Assembly (NCBI GenBank): GCA_023231475.1
Contig: JALJEE010003057.1
Coordinates: 94,761 to 158,760 of the forward strand
Source of the DNA: Seison nebaliae
Lineage: Eukaryota; Rotifera; Pararotatoria; Seisonacea; Seisonidae
DNA length: 64,000 bases
Direction: 5' to 3'
Below the pieces are notes generated by a model. That model searched no databases. It was not told the DNA's origin and saw only the letters and a list, made by a program, of their open reading frames with translations. The translations under genes were made by a program, and so were the position numbers. This document shows positions 37,422-49,140 of the stretch, piece by piece. Position 1 is the first letter of the stretch, and each line of letters opens with the position of its first letter.

Positions 37422-38087
37422 TATTCCAAAATGAAAGTTTTCGTTTCATCTTTCTTTTTAATATTCTTCAAAAATTTAACAATTTTGTATGACATATTTT
37501 TTATTAACATTTTTATTCAAATTCACTTTCCAAAACTATAAATTCTTTGGGACATTGTGATGAATTCTTCTATGTTCTCCGAAAATATAAGAAGACAAAT
37601 GTCTACGAGATAAGTTAATTTTCAATTTACAAATTAAATACGGATATTACTTATACTTATTAAGTACATAACTTACGTTTTTTGGATGTTTAATGATAAT
37701 TTTCATTTTTGTTCATTATTTTAAAACAATTTTTAAATTATAAAAGTGAAATTGATTTTGTGATCAATTTTGTTTTAAACCTATAATCGGTATCTTTTTT
37801 CATCTTTAATCACTTTTCTTTTGGGATTTTTCGGAAGTTTCGTTTTGACTTCAATTTAAAATTAAATAAAACTTTCATTAACGAGGTGTTGATATTATGA
37901 GCAAATGAGATTCTATAGAATAATTAATTAAAATGAAATTATATCGTTTTTCTACTCTGAACATACAATTGGCAACATAATAAAGAATTATGGTATAAAG
38001 ATCGAAAGTTAAGAAGTTGAAATTAAATGAAATACCATGTTATTTATCGAAATTTATCTAGAATGAATCCTTTCCAAATAAACTTCC
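37422..38087. other. Intergenic, upstream of VWC gene
   Basis: AT-rich spacer between two minus-strand genes: the VWC promoter side and the 3' UTR of the next gene. No structure noted. Confidence 0.5.
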
Positions 38088-39620
38088 CTACAATTCGCTA
38101 TGAAAACTGGGCAAGTCATCCATTTTGCGTCGTTCTTCAAAGAATTTCTTCAACGAAGCGACACTTCTTTTCATCAGAATTTCGTTACTAGACGAGGATC
38201 TTCTAAGAAAACTTGACCTGTATTTATTCGAACTGCTTAACGAAAGTGCTAGTTCTGACTGAATTCCATATAATCCATGTTCTTCTAAGATTTCCTGTGA
38301 AGATTGACTAAATTCTAAATTATCTATTGTATCATATTTCTTGTAGCATTCGGCCGAGTTATTATGATTTTCCTTTGGAGAGAAATTCAGGTCGCTGAAG
38401 GACGTAAAGTCATTTATGTCGTCTATCGTCACTAACGATTGTGTTTTCTTCATTTGATTTCCATCTAAATTTTTATCAACAATATTCTGCGTAATCGATT
38501 CAGTTTTTAAAGAATCGAACGACTTAGACTTCTCGATCGAAGAAACTTTTCTTTTATTTTTATAAATATAACACGCGTTTGGTAACGGAGGTTTCGGTTT
38601 ACTTATTGTTCGTTTGATTTTGTTAAGAAAAGTTCCTCTTTGGTTGGATTTCGTTTGATTAAGATTACGACAAAGTTTCAATTCGGAAGAAATTCTCGAA
38701 CAAATATCTTCACCTTCATCTTCCTGATCATAATGGCCGAGTTCGATGAAGGATCTGTATCTTTTTTCGAAGGATTTTAATTCAGGAATGACTCGATTGT
38801 TATCGGAAGTGTTGTCGGTTGCTGAACTATTGGCAATATAAGCACTGACATAAGGTAGTTTGTGATGTGATGAGAGAATGGCAGGCATAACGGGCAGATG
38901 TGAACCTGGTAATGTTTGTATGATGTGAGATATACGTTGTTGAATGTATGATTTAGTTTGAATTTCGGAGAAACAATTTGGAATAAGAGAATTGATCAAT
39001 TGTTTCTCACGTCTCGATAATTTATCGATAACATCTCGAGCTAAAATAGAATTTAAATAATCGATCGTTTCTTCTGGTAATTCAAAATCGTTATTTTCAT
39101 GAATTGGCGTATCTCTTAAATTCGTCATTTGAGAGAGGAAATTTCCTTCGTAAAATTGAGAGAATTCGTCAGTACGGTTATGCTGATTAACATTCCAATT
39201 CGATTGATTAGAGTTATGTTTGTTTCGATTATAGAATTTTTTTTTAAATCGATTAAAATTTTTTTCGACATCTGGCGATTTATAATTCTCTTTCCAAAAG
39301 AATCCGAATACTAAAATGAGAGTGCCCATAATGACAGTGGCAATAATACCGATGAGAGGCGGTCCATATGTTAATAATTGAAAGAAGAAAATATATGTGG
39401 AAGATTTATCACGACCATGATGATCTTTTAATAGATAACTTTCGGAATGCATTGACGAAGAGGGATTGTCCAAAGCATCATCTGCCAAGATCGTGACGGA
39501 GAATGTGTAATTGGAAGGGACATCTTCGATCCCATCGTTCGTTGCCATAGCAATAGGAAAGAGGCGAAGAGTAAAGGTAAGAATCAATAAGAATATTGAT
39601 GGACATACATTCATGTGCAT
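38088..39620 (-). CDS. Hypothetical single-pass type I membrane protein
   Basis: Intronless, 510 residues, ATG at 39,620. An N-terminal signal peptide (about residues 1-26, ending FPIAMA) precedes a short ectodomain of about 55 residues with one N-glycosylation sequon (NYT). A transmembrane helix follows at about 86-110 (PLIGIIATVIMGTLILVFGFF), then a cytoplasmic region of about 400 residues. The latter is basic near the membrane, then Ser/Asn-rich, with Ser-rich clusters such as RSSFLRRSSSSNEIL, KSKSFDSLKTES and SVASLKKFFEERRKMD that look like phosphorylation or scaffold segments. I recognise no domain. Adhesion or signalling adaptor roles are possible, but nothing in the sequence decides it. 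Confidence 0.7.
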   Translation of the reverse strand: MHMNVCPSIFLLILTFTLRLFPIAMATNDGIEDVPSNYTFSVTILADDALDNPSSSMHSESYLLKDHHGRDKSSTYIFFFQLLTYGPPLIGIIATVIMGTLILVFGFFWKENYKSPDVEKNFNRFKKKFYNRNKHNSNQSNWNVNQHNRTDEFSQFYEGNFLSQMTNLRDTPIHENNDFELPEETIDYLNSILARDVIDKLSRREKQLINSLIPNCFSEIQTKSYIQQRISHIIQTLPGSHLPVMPAILSSHHKLPYVSAYIANSSATDNTSDNNRVIPELKSFEKRYRSFIELGHYDQEDEGEDICSRISSELKLCRNLNQTKSNQRGTFLNKIKRTISKPKPPLPNACYIYKNKRKVSSIEKSKSFDSLKTESITQNIVDKNLDGNQMKKTQSLVTIDDINDFTSFSDLNFSPKENHNNSAECYKKYDTIDNLEFSQSSQEILEEHGLYGIQSELALSLSSSNKYRSSFLRRSSSSNEILMKRSVASLKKFFEERRKMDDLPSFHSEL

Positions 39621-40262
39621 TGCTGCTCAAATCATATTCCGAAAATAGAAAACAAGTAGGTATAACCGAAATAAACTAGCCTTACCTAATACAAAATTGG
39701 ATTATGAAGAAATTAAAAATGAAAAAATTCTTTTCCAAATTTCTACATTCTACTTACATTAACAACTGTTATTGAATCACTCAGTCACTTTAAATGTTTA
39801 AATCAACCAAAATTGAAAGAGTTAAAAAATATTTTTTTAAAAATTATTTTCATAGACACTTTTGGAATTTAGTGGAAAATTTTAATTTGGATTTTTCCCC
39901 AACAACAAGTGTCCAAGAAATCTGGCGTGTTTTATCGGACAATCCTTCTATAAACAAATCGGAAGAGAAATATGTTTATCATTCCTTCCAATATTGTTCA
40001 TATTGATTATTGAGATTGTGAAATATGTTAGGAGGAGGATATGGAAATGTAATCGTGAATAAATAATCATATGTCAACATCTATTTCTGCCAATGAGATA
40101 TTTCTACTAGCTAAATTGAGAACAGTGAGTAGAGTTTATTGTTTGTTAATGACAAATTGATTGATAACAATCCCTCGTTTTAATGAAGAGGCAAATATAA
40201 GTGAGATAATATGAATCGAAGGAAAAAAAAATCGAACTCACAAAATAAGAAAGTCCAAAAAA
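39621..40262. other. Divergent intergenic region
   Basis: Upstream of both the membrane-protein gene (-) and the Ly6 gene (+). A 70-codon frame from an ATG at 39,794 (FKSTKIERVKKYFFKNYF...) has no recognisable domain; it could be a small gene but support is weak. Confidence 0.4.
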
Positions 40263-40679
40263 ATGGAAAAATTTTCAGTAATAATTTTATTGATTTGTAT
40301 TATCATTTCAAGAATATCAGTGAGCGAAGCGGTGAAATGTTTCGCTTGTGACAGTTCAAATGATCCAAAATGTTCTCGTGAAGAAAATCAAGTAGTTGGA
40401 ATAGCCGATGATATAGAATGTACTGGATATTGTATAGTTAGAATTCTATAAGAATATTATTATTATCTAATTTTTCAGTATATGTCAAATCCCACTCATA
40501 ATTCGCTGGATTTTCCACATATTCATCGAAGTTGTTTGGCTATTTGTCCGGCGGATTCGGCAGGGTATAAAGTGAAATGTTGTAAATCGAATTACTGCAA
40601 CGGAAGTGGATCATTAAGAGCGTATTCTCTAATTGGAGTGATGATTTTATTAATAAAATATTTGATAATGAAATTATAA
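40263..40679 (+). CDS. Ly6/uPAR (three-finger) GPI-anchored protein
   Basis: Two exons joined by an intron GTTAGA...TTTTTCAG of about 42 bases (ATA/TAT junction). The product is about 125 residues with an N-terminal signal peptide (MEKFSVIILLICIIISRISV). The mature domain has ten cysteines beginning VKCFACDSS and ending VKCCKSNYCN, the LU-domain signature in which the last CC...CN pattern is diagnostic. A C-terminal hydrophobic tail (SLIGVMILLIKYLIMKL) after NGSGS is typical of a GPI-attachment signal. In invertebrates such proteins act in septate junctions, sleep/channel modulation and other cell-surface roles; which applies here is not visible. The stop codon lies only about 47 bases from the convergent syntaxin-5 stop. 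Confidence 0.82.
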
Positions 40680-40726
40680 TAGGGGGAATATGTGGTGGAA
40701 ATGATGAATTTTTTTTTCTTTAAACT

Positions 40727-42043
40727 TTATCGGAAGAGAATGAAAAGTATGAGAAATATTAAGAGAATTCCAAATATTTTTACTGTCAACCATCTACTGG
40801 ATGAAATGGATTTGAAATATTTCATCAATTCTCCATACGCTCCTGTTATGTTTACGTTAATCTCATCTACATTTTCATCGATTCTTTAAAAAAAATTTTA
40901 TTTTCATCTCAATTTAATAAATTTCACCTTAACACTATCTCTTCTTGCTGATGGACCATATGTGCCAATTGTTGGAAGATCGTTCCTAAATCAACGATCG
41001 TTTTCTCAATGTTCTCCATTGCATTTGCTCGTTCCGTCAGGAAAGCTCCTTCATTCTTCACTAATAATTGTTGTTGTTGTTGTTGTTGTTGGGAATGTTG
41101 TTCTGATTCCATAGCGATTTCGGTAGCCGTCAAATTAGTAGAACTTGAACCGCCACTAAATAAATATTGAAGAGAAATATTTGATTGGGAAAAAAAAAGA
41201 ACTCTAATATTGCTCCACTGTATGGATCGACAATTGGAGCATTTAATCGTTGTCTTAATTCACTGGATGATGTTCCTTCATTTCCATTAGATTGTGTTGT
41301 TGTTGTTGTTGTTGGTCCTCGATATAATGCCGAACCTTAAATGAATTATTAATAAAATTTTTTTTAAATGAAAAAAAATTATTTAAATTATGAAAAATAA
41401 CCACTACTGTTGAGCAGGAGAGGATTAGTCGCTACCTTTTTTTCATTTTGATTTTTTTGGATGTTATTTGAACTTTGAGAATTAGAGACCTTTAACGGAA
41501 CATTCGAAGAGAATTGATCTTTTCTATTTTTTTGTTCTTTCAATTTTTCAGTACTTTCTTCCAATAATCCTTTAAATTCATTTGACATCGTCGCTAATTG
41601 AGACTAAAGAAAGATTATGAAAATTTGATGGAAAACGTTACTTGAAGATTGAGAACGATGGTATTGTTATGAGATTGAATGTTCTTCGAAAGATTATTGT
41701 GATTTCGAGATTCAGATTTCATATATTCCTGCAATTGACCCAATCGTCCGTTCAAACCATTGACATCGCTTTTTATGATTAACATCAATTGTTGAATCTC
41801 TTGAGATTTGTCGTTGAAAAGTGAATGTTGTCGAGCGATGATTGACAATTTCTCCAATTTCGAATAAGTTCTTGATAATTCTGAACCGATTCCTTTCGAT
41901 AATTGATTGAATCTTTTACACTTATCAATCAACATATCTTTATTCGATAATTTCTTTTTGTCATTCTCCCCATAAGAATTCTTCGAACGAAACGTATTCA
42001 CAATCGAAGTGAATTCACTTAAACGATTCTGAGAATCATACAT
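40727..42043 (-). CDS. STX5: Syntaxin-5, Golgi Qa-SNARE
   Basis: Exons from 42,043 leftwards. Exon 1 encodes the N-terminal Habc helices (GIGSELSRTYSKLEKLSIIA, HSLFNDKSQEIQQLMLIIK, NIQSHNNTIVLNLQ). The second begins SQLATMSNEFKGLLE; the third is a short exon with GSALYRGP and a poly-Thr run; the fourth has a Gln run and the SNARE start (RANAMENIEKTIVDLGTIFQ). The last exon (about 40,890-40,727) encodes RIDENVDEINVNITGAYGEL followed by RWLTVKIFGILLIFLILFIL, the C-terminal anchor. The layout and motifs match syntaxin-5, which drives ER-Golgi and intra-Golgi fusion. Donors are GTAACG, GTTATT, GTTCTT and GTGAAA; acceptors include TTTAAG and TTTAAAG. Without the final exon the protein would look truncated at QEEIVLR. 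Confidence 0.93.
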
Positions 42044-42397
42044 TATCTATTTCTTATCAAATTTATCAATTTTTGATTGTTAATAATATGACGCAAATTG
42101 CTTACACGAAACCAAATTTTTTATTTTTTTTTCCTTTAATTTATTCATCAAACCATTTAAGCTAAATATTTCCCCAATTTTCCTTGTCAAAATTTCATAT
42201 TTCTTCGATTCTAAAGTAAACCGTTCAGAAACCACAATATTCAGGTCAATGCTTAATCGCTCATTAATTTTAATTTTAGATTATTTTTGTAACCAACTAA
42301 CTTAATTACTTTACTTTACTAATTTTAAAATTGTATTTGAAAATATAATTTTAATTCAAAAAAAACGACTGCTATATGAATAAAATGATATTAAGTC

Positions 42398-44921
42398 TTA
42401 GTCTTTTCCGTCCGCATTTTTTCGATCTTCTTCGATTTTCTTCAAATTTTCGTAGCGCGCTTTAGCTTCTCTCAATGGTTGAATGATATTAATTTCAATT
42501 TGAGGAAATAACTGAAAAAGTTTTAAGTTGAATTTTTAAATTAGAAGTGAGAAATAATTTAAAATAAACTTTTCCCAAAGTCTCAAACATTGGTAATAAA
42601 ACAAATTGAATAAATCCAATTTGTGCGTCCGGTTTTGTCACTTTATCCCGATCCATAAATGGTGCTACAGGTAAACCTAATTCTTTCTCGCGATCAGACT
42701 GATTAGCATTGTTAGAATTTGATTGAAGATATTTAGAAGAAAACTTGTTGAAAATATTCAGTTAGAAGACAATCCACCCACGGATCCGACACTTCCATTG
42801 GACGTACCTCGTTGCTGATATCGCAACATTTAATGAGAATTAATTTCAACTGAACGGGAACAAGTGAGGAGGATAGTCGAAAGAAATCGAAACGTTCTGC
42901 AAATGTTTCTCATCCTTGAAATTGAATGTTTCATTTATGTTACCCATAAAACTGTCCAATAAAGTCTTATGTGCTGCCATATCGGTTGCCAGGATCAAAT
43001 CGACCAATTGCTAAATGAGAAGAAAATGAATCGATATCGAATAGATAATGAACTTTTCGCACATAATGAAAACTCTCGTTTGATAATGAGGAGAAAATGT
43101 TGCATTCAGGAATACTTAATATTTGGAAAGCAACAGCACAATGATGATTCTCTAAAGGAGATTTATCATTATAACGAATTGCAAGTTCGGTACGAGCATT
43201 GATTTGGTAACTAAAAGAAAAGAAAAATTATAACAATATAGAATAAATATTAACGCGTTGTTAAATCCAGGATGATCGAGATCATGACATATTGCCGCAG
43301 TCAACAAAATAGCTTGATCCAAAGTTGAAAGAACATCGATTAAACTATAAACATAAAATTTGAATAAAATGAAATTAAATTAAATGAAAAGTTGAAAATT
43401 TTTAACTTTAATTGATGAATCATTCCGTACATCATTTGAGCAACACAAAAACAATGTTGAAAATTATGAAATGGATTTAATCGATAATTCGTTTGAACAC
43501 ATAACTGAAAGGAGATTAGAAAGTTTAATTGAAATATTTTATGATATAAATTATTGGAACCAAAAATTTTCTCAAAGTTATTGGAGATACGAGTAATTCA
43601 TCAATAATCTTCAATTCCTGAAACATATGTTCCAATAAGGACAACATCTGAAATTTAAAGGAAGAAATATTTTTAGTTTAATCAATCCTATAGTTTAGAA
43701 CCTCGTTCGGTTCCCAATGCCAAATGTTGAATGTTGGTTGTTTTAAGTAGTCAATTGTCTCTTGAGTTAATTGATACTTATCATAAAGTGGCATGTCCTT
43801 CTTAAACAATTCCCATCTTCTTTTCGGATCTGTCTCACTGGAAATATAATGCAGGAAATGAATTAGATGAATGATAATGTGAATAGATGATAATGAGAAT
43901 AATATGATATGAATGATGATAAAGTCAAACGTTTCACTTGATCTTCTCGATCGGTCACTTCCAGTTTTTGGGAGTTGCATCGCATTGTTAGTTTGCATTA
44001 CTTCTTTGAGTTTCTTCAATTCCGTTCGATGGTTCTCCAATTCAACTAGTTTATTTGACTCACCTAAAGATGAGTGATAGAATTTTATTTATTTTTGATC
44101 GACAATTAGTGTTTGTCGATAAGGGAGAAAGAGAATCGTCTATCTAATCTTTTAGTTGCATCGTCCTTCGATGATAATACTGTGCACTTCCACCTTATTC
44201 AAATATTTATACATTTCTTCCCCCTTACAATTCCTCCTCCCAAATGCACATACGTATTAAGGAATGATTAAAATGATAATATAATAAAAATTATTTTGAC
44301 ACCTATCCTTGTTCGATCGGTCAGCATAAACTTCATATTGGCAGACGAACATTATTTTTCGACCAACATACGTCTTACATGGAGATAAGCAATAACAAGT
44401 CTATCTAATTCATGTTCCTTCCCGTCAATGACTGGAACAAAGTAACAGTTGTAGTTTACTTCTAATTGTAGGACGTGTAAATTCAATTAATACAAGGCTC
44501 CTCCTACTTATCATCAACCATTCCCAATTATCATCATCCCACAATTCTTCATCATTTTATTTATTCGGTGTCTGTTTGTGGCGATAATTTGGAGAAGACT
44601 AACGGTCTAGACGTTTCTCCAATTTCCGTATTTTTTCTTCTAATTCAAATTTTATATCGTTCACTCGTAACACTCTGGTTGGAAGTTTTTCTTATTAATG
44701 AATTAGAAGGAAGAAGACGAAACTTTTCGAATTGTGCAGATAAATGAAAGAAGACGCTCTGTAATTTTGATTCGATGGCAGCTATGAAATAGGAAGAATT
44801 ATTTGAAAGTTTTAGAATGATTTGATTAATACAATAAAAATGAACCTTGTTCGAATGCTTCGTTAAATATTTCCAAAGAATAAGGTTCTCTGCTAACGGA
44901 AGACATGAGATACAATGTCAT
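42398..44921 (-). CDS. PDE9A: cGMP-specific phosphodiesterase 9
   Basis: Multi-exon. In the direction of translation: [16 protein letters not shown], a coiled-coil-like [20 protein letters not shown], then [20 protein letters not shown] followed by HWEPNE. The catalytic PDEase core follows, with [20 protein letters not shown] (metal-binding HD), [53 protein letters not shown] and [14 protein letters not shown]. The stop is at 42,398. [12 protein letters not shown] and the preceding coiled coil match PDE9A closely; it hydrolyses cGMP with high affinity. Introns are short, with donors such as GTTCAT and GTTTCG. An ATG at 44,921 opens this part, but an upstream exon at 46,779-46,849 encodes the typical PDE9 N-terminus, so at least one isoform begins further upstream. 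Exon borders within 42.5-43.7 kb are approximate. Confidence 0.9.
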
Positions 44922-46778
44922 TTAAATTGGAGGATGGTAAAAAATGAGATTTAGTGATCTATTTATATTGGACATAATAACTGATGATATCATCAGATGA
45001 CGTCATTGGGTGGATGGAGAGCTCTTTAACAAAAATTGTGCATGAATAGCAAGATGAGAGTGATACATTCAATTCCTGCAATTCTTTAGAGTTACCAATT
45101 CCTTCACATCTTCTTCTTAACAATAATAATCGATTTTTCTTCAGGGGAAATTTTTCAGGAAAGGTAATTGGAAAAAGTTCTTTTTATCAAAATTGGAATA
45201 TATTCGAAGAAACGAGAGGAAATATTCGATAAGCGAACGTAGTTGAAAAGGAAATTTAAAAACACAATAAAACCGAAATTGAAGGAGGTAGAAGGAGAAT
45301 GGAAGAAGAAGAAGAATAACATTCGATGAATTGATATTATTGGGAAAGAATTAATAGATATAAGAATATATTCGACTTCGAAAAAGAATTAGTGCATTGT
45401 CACCATTTTCCACTGACGAAGAATGTCCGTTTAATTTTATTTCTTTCTAAGATTGTTCGATGTAGTTGTTACTCATTAAAATATGACGAAAAAATTGTTT
45501 GGAAATTGTCATTAGCAAATAGTCGAATGAAAGACGAAACGAACGAAAACGATTATCTTAATGAGCATAATGATTATTTATCATTTTTTTTTTCGCGACA
45601 AAGAATTTTCGGAGAAATTATAAGAATAATTGAATGATAAAAATATATGAAAACAAAATCTTCCGATACAATCAAGAAACTGTATAATTAAAAAAGTACA
45701 GGAAAAGGAAATTGAAAAAGAACGGGAAGAATTGTAATAACACATCAGAATGTTGTGAGGAAGATCTATAATAAAAATGTTGGAATGACAAAATAGAGAG
45801 GGGAACGAAAGGAACTAAAAGAAATTAAAAGATGATTATAGAAAAGAACTAACGATGAATTGTTTTTAGGTAATGTGGGTGAGATGCTTACGATGCCATT
45901 GTGCGGATCTTTCAAGATAAAATCAGTAGTCCTGTCAACGATTCAAATAACAGATTAATAAAGTAGAATGCTTTCGTATTCGCATCGTTAGAATGGAAGA
46001 AAATCAGGTAGCTATCCATTCAGATCTAAAGAAGAGATGTCTAATTCGACTCTCTTGAATTATTCAATAAACTTTCCAGATGAATAATTTACGTAATGGA
46101 CGAGAAGCGAAGAGTTGAAAGAGATTTGTGCTGATACATATTCTCCTTATCATTCGAACATGTTACAACGACATTAATAGATGAATTCGAGCAATCGGAA
46201 TGTTCTGAAAAGACATTCTCAAACCGTCTTTCACAAATGGTTGCAAATGAAAACGAAGACAATTACACCAGCGAGCGAAGAAATATGATAGGAGATATTT
46301 TTTTATTCGAATTCGTTTCTTAATAATATTAAAATAAACGATAAGAGAAATATTTATTAATAAGGAGAATGAAATTGAATGGATAAATATCCCAAAAAAA
46401 ATGAAAGTGATAGGCGACTGATATTCTAAGGATATGACATATTTATATATATATATATATATATTCATCCGTTCTTCGATGGAGATGCTGTACAAATGCA
46501 ATTTCCCATCCATAATATATCGATGAATTAAATGGTGATGCATATTGTCTTTAATAAAATCTATATCTATACATATCTATCAGACGATAAAGGAATGAGG
46601 ACAGTAATAATATGAACATAATAAATATTGAATGAAGATTAGAATTGATATTTATTTCGCATATACTTCATTCATGGACATACTAATTTGTGCATATGAA
46701 GCATTTAATAATAGTCTGTTTGATGTGTAGGAATAATCGTGAGAAATAAAAATGGAAAATTATTAGACAAATACGAAC
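44922..46778. other. Probable long PDE9 intron/alternative promoter
   Basis: About 1.9 kb of AT-rich DNA with no convincing coding frame. A (TA)n microsatellite lies near 46,443-46,465. Frames of 81 and 126 codons (45,392 plus strand; 46,543-46,163 minus strand, spanning the TA repeat) look like chance. Confidence 0.45.
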
Positions 46779-46849
46779 TTTGGTACACCGACAGCCTTGA
46801 GTAATAGTTGACGAAAATCTTCTGTTGAACAAGTACCACTAAAAATGAC
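46779..46849 (-). CDS. PDE9A: Upstream N-terminal exon of PDE9
   Basis: On the minus strand TTTTTTTAG/GTCATTTTT opens a 71-base exon encoding VIFSGTCSTEDFRQLLLKAV followed by GVPK, then AAA/GTTCGT. This aligns with the human PDE9A N-terminal segment containing KVIFS...LFCIATGLP. Its splice sites follow the GTT- donor rule of this genome. The exon with the initiator Met was not found; it should lie between about 46.9 and 49.1 kb. The intron to the main gene is nearly 1.9 kb, exceptional here. Confidence 0.6.
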
Positions 46850-49140
46850 CTAAAAAAATTAGAAGACAACATGCAGTCAATAATTAATTTTCCGCATCGA
46901 ATCCTTCGGATACTCGTCGAAAATGGAATAATGATTCAATGGCATAATAATAATAATAATAATAAGTTTTATTGCTAATAAGAAGATTGGATGCTTCTTT
47001 CATTTATATGTTCCTTTCTATTCTGTTCGAACAATGCCCGCCTCCTCCTCATCCAAACTTAGCAAGCAGTTAACTAACTTTGACATTGTTTGATTTATGT
47101 TTGATGAAGATTTCCTTTTTCTGTTCTGCCGCAATTCCGTTGCCCATTTCTACTCGAAGACTCAATTATATTCCTTATTCGTTAATATCGTATCCTAACT
47201 GTTATGATAGTAGTGTACGACTACTATTGGTCTGAGAATGAATCTGCTTCCAAAATTTTTCAGATTATCTCACTCCGTCAAATATGGAAATAACAAGTAA
47301 TTACTGATATTACTGGACCGTCTATCTACTTTCCTCCCATACGATAATAAGAAAACAAATTTATTTTGAATTATCTCTTAGTCAAGATCAAAATCTTCCT
47401 CATAGTTACAAGAAACTACTAATGTAGGAAAAAGAAAAACTACAGATATATCAACAACAACAACAACAACAACATTCGGTTATGTTCAGTTTAATGCAGA
47501 AAATGAACATAATCATAATGTCTATTATTATAATAAGGGAAATACCTGACCGAATCTTTTAATATCTTCATCTTTTTATACAAATTCTCCTTCTTGTCAA
47601 GTGTAGAACTAAGAACTATCATTAAGTAAATCTTTTAACCCATTATACCTTTCTTCATCAATTCAAGCGCAAGCTAATTCCTTATATCATTAATATGTAG
47701 TAAATGTCACGCTGAGAAAAAATTTTCTCTGCTATTCTTTAGCGAAATAATTGATTGTAATTCTCAGAAAACAGGAAGATGTACAGCAATTTAATCCTTC
47801 ATACTTTCCAACCAAACATCAACCGAATCATGATGTCATGCCATTTAGACCATTTTTCTATTAAATTTTTTATATAATTCCTATTTTGTATTACCATGAT
47901 GATGAATAAGACGATGAATCAATGACGTTAAGATCTTAATATTATTAACAGTATTTTTCATCTGATTATAAGATAGGTGAAATAAATGATATCAAATTTT
48001 CATATATTAATAGATTAAGGCAAAATAATCCATATATATTTAAAGCCCGATGGCTTTAGTCCATCGTTAGTCAATCGTAGAATAAGATCAGAAGATAAAA
48101 CAAAATCTCTATACATTTTCGTTAAAGACGATCAATAATTTTCACCTCAACAAACAAATTGTTTCAGATAGAAGAAAGTTAAATGTGAAATATAAAATCT
48201 TATTTCACTTAATGGATAAAAGTATTCTTTGGCGGATGGTTACATATTCTTGAAAAATATCCCATATGGCAAGGCGAATGGGCATAAAAATTGATGAATT
48301 ATTGCACTAAAACCCAAAAAATTGTTTTTCATCGAACTTGGTAATTTATGTTCAACCTAACAAGGAAAGTATCCGATAGACAGGGAACGAAATTATAAAT
48401 AAAAATAATTCGGTAAGTTTTAGTAATAGTTTGGTTAAATGCCATTAAAGTTTTTCTTCTTTCAAAACACTTCAAAACCTCAAATTTTAAAAACTTCTTC
48501 AAAAAACTTTATTCAAAAATTTGTTAGCACTTTGTAGAAATATCTTATACTTTTTTTTTGTAATTTCTCATTGAAACTTTTTGAAGTCGTTCAAGTCGAT
48601 AGTACGGATCAGTATTTATTAATGTTAAAACATCTGACAAATTTGATATGCTAACATTTGCTAAAAATGAACAGAAGTAAAATTTTAATCTGTAACTAAC
48701 TGACTAGCAAAGGAAATTAAAGAAAGAACAAGGAGAAAGCCGAAAAAGACAAAATGTACTTGCCGAAAGAAAAAAAGGCAAAAAATGAACAAAAAATGAA
48801 CAGTCAAACCAAAATAACGATAAATAACGATTGTGTTTGTTAAAAAATAAATGAAGTACGATGTAAAGTGAGATAAATTTCAAAAAGATGTTACTCACAT
48901 TATCTTCGAGACAATTTGCAACTTTAAAGTCCGAAATAAGTATTTGAAAGATATTAATCTTTCTTTGAGTTCCTTCTTCGATTTTATTCCCAAAGGAAGC
49001 TAAGCATTTATAAATTGATATGCAAATTCTTCATTTAAATGAAGAATCAGATTTAGGAAATATGTCAATTGTCATGACGACAAACTTCGCATATTTCATT
49101 TTAACCTTGAATTCTTGGAAATTCTTCTATTATATCTATT
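46850..49140. other. Long non-coding region upstream of PDE9 exon
   Basis: Contains (AAT)n near 46,936-46,957 and (CAA)n near 47,452-47,475. A stretch at about 48,900-49,000 read on the minus strand is open without a Met and ends in a canonical GTGAGT donor; it might be a 5' exon. It should also hold the start of the PDE9 long isoform and the promoter of the divergent WDR60 gene. Confidence 0.4.

Noticed and set aside
13997-40338. An identical 18-base string GTGAGCGAAGCGGTGAAA (VSEAVK) occurs in both SCYL2 exon 1 and the Ly6 signal-peptide end.
   Set aside because: Flanks are unrelated and both uses fit their own families; most simply a coincidence or shared codon preference.
40692-40889. 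A 65-codon plus-strand open frame after the Ly6 gene.
   Set aside because: It is antisense to the real last exon of syntaxin-5 (IDENV...RWLTVKIF) and begins at a non-ATG codon.
46163-46543. A 126-codon minus-strand frame.
   Set aside because: It runs through a TA microsatellite and is composed of Ile/Tyr low-complexity sequence.
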